Assembly: GCA_023398295.1 (NCBI GenBank)
Contig: JAEWSL010000058.1
Location: 1-28,985, forward strand
Source of the DNA: Elusimicrobiota bacterium
GTDB lineage: Bacteria > Elusimicrobiota > Elusimicrobia > Elusimicrobiales > Elusimicrobiaceae
Reading direction: 5' to 3'
Length of the DNA stretch: 28,985 nt
The translations under genes were made by a program, and so were the position numbers. Under the pieces are notes generated by a model. That model had not been told where the DNA came from. It did no database searches and worked only from the letters and a program-made list of their open reading frames with translations. Shown here piece after piece: positions 22,926 to 28,985 of this stretch (positions are counted from its first letter, which is position 1; the number at the start of each line of letters is the position of its first letter).

Positions 22926-25900
22926 ATGTCCCGCTTATTAAGAAAAACTTTCGCCGTACTTTTTGCCGCGGTATTATTTGGGACGCAGGGGTTTGCGGCC
23001 GATATTTCAGCAGCTTTAATGAGGGACGCTCAGCGTTTTGGCTCTCCGCAAAAAGAAATAGGGGATAATACGCAAACCCCTCTTGACGCGCAAGCCCTAG
23101 AAACGCTTGAAAGCTTTAATCAAAAAACAGATTCTTCCTGGCAAATCCGTCTTAACAGAGAAAGCGGCAAGCCGCGCGCCCTTGTAAACGGCAGAGGTCT
23201 TAAAGTCGGCAAAAGCAGCTCGGCCGCGCTTTCTTTCTTAAGAAAGTACGAAGATTTTTTAGGCGTTGACAGGAAGCAGCTTAAACTTAAGCTTCAGCGC
23301 AATAGTCCCGTGGGCATGCACTATTATTTTGACCAGTATTATAAAAACCTTCCCGTTCAAAACGCCTATGTCAAAGTGCACACCGACCTCTCTGGCAATC
23401 TAATAAACTATCAGTCAACCTATGTAAGCGGTTTGGATATTGACGTTAAACCCGCGGTTTCGGCGGCGCAGGCTGTTTCGGCCGCAGAGCAGGACGCAAA
23501 CGCTCGCGCACGCGGCGCGGCGGAACTTGTAATCTATAAAAATCCCGCCTCGTCCCGCGCCGTATTGGCGTGGAAACTGCTTGTTGAAGAAACGGGCGCA
23601 AACGTCGGCAAGTGGACCTATTATGTAAGCGCGGCCGACGGCAGCCTTATAAACAGGGTAAGCCGCCTTATGTTTGCGACGGAAACTTTCAGCGCAAAGC
23701 TCTATCCCGTCTACCCGGGTTTTAGCGGCACTTCTCTGCAGAATGTAGCCATAGAAAATATGGCGGTTTATTATTTTGCTTCCACAAGCTCTGGCACGGC
23801 GCCCTCAAAGACAGTTACAAATTCCAGCGGGCAGATAAACGTTTCAAGGGCGGGGCGCGTATTTTCAACTTTAAGCGGGCCCTATTTTACCGTCAGCAAT
23901 CAGCGCGGTTACGCGGCAAACCCGCAGGGTTATTACGTTGAAGCGGGCTCAGACGGCGGGTCTGAGGAGCCTGTTTCTTTATCATGGGCCGCTTTTGGAA
24001 AAAGCGGCAATCCCTTTTCCACCTACGAAGCCTGCGCAGACGGCGGCAGTTATCCCGCCGTTGCGGTCCCGCTGTTGGCGGCCGATTTCCACGTCGGCGA
24101 TATGGATAACAGCGGCATCATAGGTGCAGACGATACCTTTTTGCAGTTTGCCGATCCTTCGGCTTCCTCTGTCGCTTTAGCCAAATATATCGGTCAGCCC
24201 GAAACGGAGTTTTTGGGCCCCTACATTGCAAACGCATCTTCATCGCAGCAGTTGCAGACGTCTTTTTCGCCTTCTTCGGGCACGGGCGTTTATACCATAA
24301 ATCAAATCTTAAAGCTTTGCGTGCCACGGGCTTTTACGGCGGGATATTCCGCCGTTACGAGCCATAATATTATGAACACGGCAACGGTGCTGCCGGAAGT
24401 TAACGTCTTTTATAACTTAAACGAAACGCATAAATTCTTCGCCGCGCTTAACGCCGGGGACTATATAAATATTGACAATCATATTCCCGTAATCGTAAAC
24501 GCCTACGGCAGGCCTTACGCCACGAGCGACGGCAGCGGTATGCGCAACGCTTTTTACGACATTGACGCAAAAGTGATAATGTACGGCGAGGGGGAAAAGA
24601 ACCAGGGCCTCACGACTTTCAGGAATTTCAGTTTGGAAAACGCCATAGTCCGCCACGAATATGTGCACGCGGTTATGGCAAATATTTGGCCCATAAGTTA
24701 CTTTGACGAGGGCGCGGCTATCGCCGAAGCCGTGGCGGATTATTTTGCCCTCTCTTCCCTTACCAACCCGCTTAACGACGATAAACCTTATACTTCAAAG
24801 ATAGGCGAATATGTAAATTTAACCACGCAGAGCGGCGAAGGAACGGTAAGGGATTTAAGCGGCCTGGAAGTTTTTGACGCGGCGACGTGGACCTCAAACG
24901 CGATAAGCGGACAGCATAAAAACAGTCTATTTTTAAGCCAGGCGCTTTGGGCGCTTAGGACTAAATATACCTCGGGCGTTTATCAGCATGCAGACGAACT
25001 TGTCTGGAACGCTTTGCTGTTTTTCCCCGATTCCCTGCTTGAGTTTAGGGACGCTGTGCTTGCCGTCGCCCAAGCTAAAGCTGGCGCGTGGGGGGCCGAT
25101 TATTCCGAGGATATTGAAGCCGCTTTTGACGCCCACGGCTTAAATTACAGTTCCATTATTACCGCAAACGGGGATATTTACGAGCCAAATAACGGTCCTT
25201 CAAGCGCGGCTGATATAGAAGTTTCCTCCATAGCCTCAAAGCAGTTAAACGCTACGTTAAACCCTTCCAACGATATGGATTTTTATTCCGTTTCTCTCGC
25301 CGAGGGGGATTTTACGGCGGTTTTACATCTGCCCGCCTCGCAGCAGATAGAGGGTTCTTATTATCCGCTTGCTATGTTTTTGCTGGACGCGCAAATGCAA
25401 ACCGTCGTTGATATTGTGCAGCCTTCCCATATACAGGGGCAGACAAACGTGCTTACGGCCGACGGCACCGTTACCCTTAACTTCAGCGCGCCCGCGCATT
25501 TAGACGGCAATACGGGCCGCTATCTTTTGGGCGTCTTTAAGCCCGATTGGGGCGCTTATCCCTCCGGCGGGCTCAGGACCGACGGGGCCTATCAGATTAA
25601 TTTTACTTTCGGCAAAAATTCCAACATCGGCCTCGTAGACGCGGGCGGCGTTGAAATTAAAACCGTTGATAATTTTGCCGACGGCACATTGTTTAATTTC
25701 AAAGCTCCCTACAACCGCATAGGCAATATTGACACAGCCTCTTCCCTGCCGTCTTTTTTAAGCGAGTGGGCGCCAAACAAAATTGAAAGCCTTTATTCCG
25801 TGCGTATGCTTGACGGCGATATGGAAGTTATCCCCCAAACGCTTGCCACGCCAGATACGGAGGCTTTATATCTGCAAATTGTGCCCTCCTCGGTCGCCTA

Positions 25901-26390
25901 TGACGAAACAAATAAATTGATTACCGGCCAATTAAAAATACAAGGCAATTTTGCCGCTTTGGCTTATACCGCGGTGTTTTTTCAGGTATTTGCAAAGCTA
26001 AGGCCCAACGAGTCCGAACCCGTCTGGTCCGGCTATAATCAGGATTACGGCATAGTGTCTTTGGGGCTCTCAAATCTGATAAAAAATAAATCCACAAGCG
26101 GGCAGGAGGTTTATATAAGAACCTCGGTCTTTAATCCCGCCGTAGGCAGCACGGTTAAAATAGAAATTACGCCAAAAGAAAATGGCTCCATGAAAGCCGA
26201 AATTTATACTTTGCAGGGCATTTTGGTAAAGACGCTCTACGACGGTCCCGCCGCAAAAGACGTTTTTGAAATTGTTGAGTGGGACGGACGCAACGGCGAG
26301 GGCAATATGGTGGCAAGCGGCGTTTATCTGCTGCGCGTTGACGGCGCGGGCATAAACCGCACAATCAAAAAGATAGTGGCGGTGAAATAA
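22926..26390 (+). CDS. Secreted thermolysin-type metalloprotease with FlgD-like C-terminal domain
   Basis: The product is 1154 residues from the ATG at 22926; AGGGGAGGG precedes it, and a TTG three bases earlier is rejected. In order: signal peptide (1-24), propeptide with FTP- and PepSY-like segments (about 90-225), an inserted region with an EF-hand/dockerin-like loop (D392, D394, S396, G397, D403), and a catalytic domain with HEYVH (H577, E578, H581) and the third zinc ligand E601 in GAAIAEAVAD, 20 residues on, exactly thermolysin spacing. GQHKNSLFLSQALW may supply the second catalytic His. A PPC-like domain (from about 750, YEPNN) and a C-terminal FlgD-like beta domain (about 1065-1154, EWDGRNGEG, ASGVYLLRV) follow. 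It should be a secreted zinc endopeptidase, made as a precursor. M4 against M36 assignment is uncertain. The PorV-like gene follows after one base. Confidence 0.9.
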   Translation: MSRLLRKTFAVLFAAVLFGTQGFAADISAALMRDAQRFGSPQKEIGDNTQTPLDAQALETLESFNQKTDSSWQIRLNRESGKPRALVNGRGLKVGKSSSAALSFLRKYEDFLGVDRKQLKLKLQRNSPVGMHYYFDQYYKNLPVQNAYVKVHTDLSGNLINYQSTYVSGLDIDVKPAVSAAQAVSAAEQDANARARGAAELVIYKNPASSRAVLAWKLLVEETGANVGKWTYYVSAADGSLINRVSRLMFATETFSAKLYPVYPGFSGTSLQNVAIENMAVYYFASTSSGTAPSKTVTNSSGQINVSRAGRVFSTLSGPYFTVSNQRGYAANPQGYYVEAGSDGGSEEPVSLSWAAFGKSGNPFSTYEACADGGSYPAVAVPLLAADFHVGDMDNSGIIGADDTFLQFADPSASSVALAKYIGQPETEFLGPYIANASSSQQLQTSFSPSSGTGVYTINQILKLCVPRAFTAGYSAVTSHNIMNTATVLPEVNVFYNLNETHKFFAALNAGDYINIDNHIPVIVNAYGRPYATSDGSGMRNAFYDIDAKVIMYGEGEKNQGLTTFRNFSLENAIVRHEYVHAVMANIWPISYFDEGAAIAEAVADYFALSSLTNPLNDDKPYTSKIGEYVNLTTQSGEGTVRDLSGLEVFDAATWTSNAISGQHKNSLFLSQALWALRTKYTSGVYQHADELVWNALLFFPDSLLEFRDAVLAVAQAKAGAWGADYSEDIEAAFDAHGLNYSSIITANGDIYEPNNGPSSAADIEVSSIASKQLNATLNPSNDMDFYSVSLAEGDFTAVLHLPASQQIEGSYYPLAMFLLDAQMQTVVDIVQPSHIQGQTNVLTADGTVTLNFSAPAHLDGNTGRYLLGVFKPDWGAYPSGGLRTDGAYQINFTFGKNSNIGLVDAGGVEIKTVDNFADGTLFNFKAPYNRIGNIDTASSLPSFLSEWAPNKIESLYSVRMLDGDMEVIPQTLATPDTEALYLQIVPSSVAYDETNKLITGQLKIQGNFAALAYTAVFFQVFAKLRPNESEPVWSGYNQDYGIVSLGLSNLIKNKSTSGQEVYIRTSVFNPAVGSTVKIEITPKENGSMKAEIYTLQGILVKTLYDGPAAKDVFEIVEWDGRNGEGNMVASGVYLLRVDGAGINRTIKKIVAVK

Positions 26391-26391
26391 T

Positions 26392-27501
26392 ATGAAAAAC
26401 ATAAAAAGATATCTCACCGTTTTAGCTTTCATTTTCACCTCCGCGGTTTTGAACGCGCAGAGCGGCGGCGGGGCCGCCGTGCCGTTTTTGGCTATGGATA
26501 TGGGCGCAAGATATTTCGGCATGGCAGGCGCGGCGACCGCTTTTGGCAACGACGTTACAGCCATGACGTTTTATAACCCCGCTGCGGCCGGCCAGATTGA
26601 AGCTTTGCAGATTTCAGCCAATATCTACGAAAGTACTCTTGATATGAAATATCAGTACGCGGCTTTTGCAGTGCCGATAAACTTTTTCAGTTTATTTGGC
26701 AATTTTGCGCCTGTTGCGGGGCTTTCCGTCTACGTGTTTGATAAGGGAGATATAGAAGATTACGGTTCCACAAGAAGCCTGGGCAACGATATGGCGGTAA
26801 TTTTAAGTTTTGGGGAGCATATCGGCACTACGCTGTGGAACTTTCAGGGCAACGCCTCGCGATTGGAGCATTATTTGGGCCTTAACGCTAAATTTATAAC
26901 TTCCTCCCTGCCTAAGCCTGAAAGCGGCACGGCCGACGCCGAGGGATATGCCGTTGATTTGGGCTATAAGGGCGTTATTGACGATTATTTCGGCCTTGCC
27001 CTCTCGGCCAGGAATATAGGTTCGGGCATGAAGTATATCAAAGAGGAGGATCCCCTTCCCTCCACCGTTTCGGTAGGATTATTTGCGACATTGGTTGATA
27101 TAAAAAATATGCGCTGGGATTTAAGCGGGGATTATATAGGATATATTAAAGATAAAGAGGGGCGCATAAGACTGGGGACGGAGATGTCTTTTTCGGACTC
27201 TTTAGCCGTGCGTTTCGGCGCAAAACTGTTGGAAGAGAACGATACGGAGTACACTTTGGGCTTCGGCGTTAAATTCCAGGGTTTTGAGCTGGATTTTGGT
27301 ACGGTGCTAAATCCGCAGCTGGGCGGCGGCAGCTTGTATCAGGCGGGTATATCCTACAAGCTGGGCCCCGGTAAAGAAGAAGACGAGGACAAAACGTCCA
27401 AGAAAAAGAAATTCGTTGATTATAAGGATTACGGAGAGCGCAGACAAAAACAGGCCGAGCAAAACGCCCGCCTCAACCCCGATCCTATTTTATACCAATA
27501 A
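26392..27501 (+). CDS. PorV/PorQ family outer-membrane protein
   Basis: The 369-residue protein has a signal peptide (1-22, ending LNAQ) and then a FadL-like beta-barrel pattern. The N-terminal stretch AVPFLAMDMGARYFGMAGAATAFGNDVTAMTFYNPAA is the PorV/PorQ family signature (gA...GMgGA..A...d......NPA). The C-terminus ends in a charged Lys/Glu-rich periplasmic or surface tail. In Bacteroidetes, PorV is an outer-membrane carrier for type IX cargo whose C-terminal domain is removed or attached. Here it follows a protease with a similar-looking C-terminal domain, with TAA-T-ATG spacing, so the two are probably cotranslated. PorV-like proteins occur in many phyla and are not proof of a type IX system. 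Confidence 0.85.
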   Translation: MKNIKRYLTVLAFIFTSAVLNAQSGGGAAVPFLAMDMGARYFGMAGAATAFGNDVTAMTFYNPAAAGQIEALQISANIYESTLDMKYQYAAFAVPINFFSLFGNFAPVAGLSVYVFDKGDIEDYGSTRSLGNDMAVILSFGEHIGTTLWNFQGNASRLEHYLGLNAKFITSSLPKPESGTADAEGYAVDLGYKGVIDDYFGLALSARNIGSGMKYIKEEDPLPSTVSVGLFATLVDIKNMRWDLSGDYIGYIKDKEGRIRLGTEMSFSDSLAVRFGAKLLEENDTEYTLGFGVKFQGFELDFGTVLNPQLGGGSLYQAGISYKLGPGKEEDEDKTSKKKKFVDYKDYGERRQKQAEQNARLNPDPILYQ

Positions 27502-27574
27502 CGGCGTGGCAGCGGCGGGGCGCGCTTTTGCATAAATATGTACTTGATTTTTCTTTGAGAATGTGCCAATATAT

Positions 27575-27580
27575 TATAAT
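27575..27580 (+). promoter_or_regulatory. -10-like box before the exported hypothetical gene
   Basis: TATAAT with no extended TG and no -35 at usual spacing. AAAGGGG (27586-27592) follows before the ATG at 27600. Confidence 0.35.
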
Positions 27581-27599
27581 AGCTTAAAGGGGCTTTATT

Positions 27600-28253
27600 A
27601 TGGAAAATAACAAAAAGTACAAAAAAGTTTTTATGAGCACGGCCGTATTTGCTTTGTTATATTGTTGCGCCGCAGTATGTCATGCGCAAAGATTGGACAT
27701 AGTGTCATATGTGCCGGTTAAGTCGGGGATTTATGACTCGCTTGTTACTAAAAACAAAACTATTTTTAACTCGGAAGAATCTAATACTATTTTTAATCTT
27801 ACCGTTAAAAGTTCTATTCTTGAGATACAGGCTAAAGAGGGCATAATTTTCAAAGATTTACTTACTCCGCGGCTTTATGTGCTAAATTCTTATCTAGATG
27901 AAGGGATTCTGCTTTCTGCCCCTACGGATGCCAGTGCTGCAGCCGGCATTTCCTTTATTACGCTGGTAACTAAAAACCCGATATCCGTTTTGTCGGGGCA
28001 GGCAAAACAACTTAATGTAAGCCAGGCTTCCGTAGGCACGGAAGGCTCTTTATCCGTCAACTCAATCACCGTCGGGCTTGACTCAAACGTTAAATTTAAG
28101 ATACAGGTGCCCGAAGGCTGCGCCAGCCTTGGCTGGAAAACCGTACAGGCATACCCCGTGGCAAATTATATTAACGACGAAAGGCAGCTTCAATCATATA
28201 AAATATTGGGTTGCCAGTGTTCGGGCCCGACGGGATGCGAAAATCCTTCCTAA
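27600..28253 (+). CDS. Exported protein of unknown function
   Basis: I do not recognise this 217-residue protein. It has a charged N-terminus, a hydrophobic stretch (about 12-27) and a plausible signal-peptidase site after CHA-Q near residue 29. The rest is Ser/Thr/Asn/Val-rich and looks strand-forming, with no long helices. A short C-terminal cluster holds cysteines (GCQCSGPTGCENPS) in addition to one at EGCASLG. The composition suits a surface or extracellular protein; pilin or adhesin functions are possible but unsupported. AAAGGGG precedes the ATG. It lies about 100 nt after the PorV-like gene with its own -10-like box, so it may be separate or a third member of the secretion cluster. A terminator follows. 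Confidence 0.75.
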   Translation: MENNKKYKKVFMSTAVFALLYCCAAVCHAQRLDIVSYVPVKSGIYDSLVTKNKTIFNSEESNTIFNLTVKSSILEIQAKEGIIFKDLLTPRLYVLNSYLDEGILLSAPTDASAAAGISFITLVTKNPISVLSGQAKQLNVSQASVGTEGSLSVNSITVGLDSNVKFKIQVPEGCASLGWKTVQAYPVANYINDERQLQSYKILGCQCSGPTGCENPS

Positions 28254-28273
28254 CGGCGGATTTAATTTTTGTT

Positions 28274-28307
28274 AAAGCGGCGTTTATTTTTTTAACGCCG
28301 CTTTTTT
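28274..28307 (+). terminator. Terminator of the exported hypothetical gene, overlapping the folK end
   Basis: AAAGCGGCGTT pairs with AACGCCGCTTT (11 bp) around a T-rich loop, followed by TTT. The right arm encodes the last codons of folK on the opposite strand. Confidence 0.85.
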
Positions 28308-28808
28308 GCGCGTTAAATCGTTTAGCAGTTTAACAACGGTCTTTTTTAAGACGGGGTGCTTTTTGCGCGGGGCTATTTTGCTTAAAGGCTGCAGGACAAA
28401 AAATCTTTTATGCGCTTTGGGGTGGGGAATAAGAAGTTTTTTTGAGCGTATAATCTTATCTTCGTAGAAAATTATGTCCAAATCAATTTCGCGCGGCGCG
28501 TTTTTGAATGTCGGCCTTCTTCCCAAAGCGCGCTCAGTTTCTTTTAGGACGGCAAGCAGTTTTTCGGGCCCAAGACGCGTTTGGTAAAGCAGCGCGCCGT
28601 TATAAAAATCGGGTTGCTCCAAAAAGCCTTCGGGTTTTGTTTTTATGACGGGAGATACTTTTTTTATGCGTCCGGTTAAAGCCAGTTTTTCAAGCGCAAG
28701 CGCGATATTTCTTTTAGGCTTATTTTTATTTGCGCCAAAAGCTATATAAACCTTTTTTAACGGGTTTTTTTTGTTTGGGCTTTTTATATTTTTCTCAATC
28801 TTCTTCAT
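28284..28808 (-). CDS. folK: 2-amino-4-hydroxy-6-hydroxymethyldihydropteridine pyrophosphokinase (HPPK)
   Basis: From the ATG at 28808 it has 174 residues. HPPK features: YIAFGANKNKPKRNIALAL, TKPEGFLEQPDFYNGALLYQT, LGRRPTFKNAPREIDLDIIFYE (the Mg2+-binding Asp pair) and LLIPHPKAHKRFFVLQPL. It pyrophosphorylates the pterin before condensation with p-aminobenzoate in folate synthesis. About 20 Lys-rich residues precede the usual start of the family; a TTG at 28817 has AAGGA at better spacing and may be the true start. The gene overlaps the preceding pterin gene by 14 bp. The last codons form part of a terminator used by the opposite-strand gene. Confidence 0.95.
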   Translation of the reverse strand: MKKIEKNIKSPNKKNPLKKVYIAFGANKNKPKRNIALALEKLALTGRIKKVSPVIKTKPEGFLEQPDFYNGALLYQTRLGPEKLLAVLKETERALGRRPTFKNAPREIDLDIIFYEDKIIRSKKLLIPHPKAHKRFFVLQPLSKIAPRKKHPVLKKTVVKLLNDLTRKKAALKK

Positions 28809-28985
28809 AAGCGGCAAAATAATTTTCCTTCTCGCGCACGGTTACTTTTTTTATCTGCGGGAAAGTTTTTTTGACTTCGTAAAAAAGCCAGCAGGCCAGA
28901 TTTTCAGTCGTAGGATTGCGCAGGATATCGTTAAGAAGCCGGCCTTCAAGGCTTTTGCTCAAGATGTTCAAGCGTTCTTCCAGCT
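28795..28985 (-). CDS. 6-pyruvoyl-tetrahydropterin synthase / QueD family protein (3' part only)
   Basis: Only the last 62 codons are in the window; the start lies to the right. The segment RNPTTENLACWLFYEVKKTFPQIKKVTVREKENYFAAYEE matches the family end: NPT.E, a helix, then the v.v.E strand. The family includes QueD (queuosine precursor), PTPS and the folate-linked PTPS-III that replaces FolB. The deciding active-site residues are in the missing part. The 14-bp overlap with folK makes a folate role attractive. Which family member it is stays open. Confidence 0.85.
   Translation of the reverse strand, partial: LEERLNILSKSLEGRLLNDILRNPTTENLACWLFYEVKKTFPQIKKVTVREKENYFAAYEED

Overview
The window is a bacterial chromosome segment with dense genes, short intergenic gaps and good Shine-Dalgarno sites before most genes. 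It codes for a two-membrane cell: an RND efflux trio with an outer-membrane lipoprotein channel, a PorV-like beta-barrel protein and two GT9 (heptosyltransferase-type) glycosyltransferases. A solitary short type IV pilin, the gene mix and the composition (coding DNA near half GC with much more AT-rich gaps) would suit an Elusimicrobium-like gut member of the Elusimicrobiota. That placement is inference; nothing here proves it.

Layout. 1-886 (-) is the start of a receptor-type Ser/Thr kinase with TPRs outside the membrane and the kinase domain inside. 887-1299 is a divergent gap with copy 1 of a structured dispersed repeat. 1300-2250 is a TerC/Alx family membrane protein, followed by tmRNA (ssrA, 2292-2635), a phosphohexomutase and a lone receiver-domain response regulator. 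4632-6273 (-) is the conserved rpsF-ssb-rpsR-rplI operon, with a promoter and an attenuator-like leader. 6274-7269 is about 1 kb without a convincing gene. It holds repeat copy 2 (its core is a set of hairpins), an intrinsic terminator, more hairpins, a 93-bp palindrome made of three operator-like sites, and two direct repeats. It leads to a pilin gene (7270-7716). 7731-12029 is the rimP-nusA-infB operon with a consensus promoter and a leader hairpin. 12131-14523 (-) holds two overlapping GT9-type genes. Then come class II fructose-bisphosphate aldolase (+), an 18-bp tandem repeat and a UPF0309/SIS sugar-phosphate protein (-). 16646-22781 is the efflux operon. 22926-28253 encodes secreted or outer-membrane proteins: a large thermolysin-type protease with a FlgD-like C-terminal domain, a PorV-like protein and an unrecognised exported protein. 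28284-28985 (-) holds folK and the 3' end of a 6-pyruvoyl-tetrahydropterin-synthase family gene.

How it fits together. The ribosomal and translation genes (rpsF operon, rimP-nusA-infB, ssrA) are ordinary housekeeping, but both operons have hairpin leaders that could allow autoregulation. Four genes (kinase, terC, GT9, SIS) have no Shine-Dalgarno and a -10-like box only 6-9 nt before the ATG, which points to leaderless mRNAs. Several promoters share an extended -10, TGnTATAAT. The least explained DNA is 6430-7260 together with the related element at 982-1179. The protease/PorV pair looks like a cargo and carrier of a type IX-like export route, but no translocon gene is in the window.
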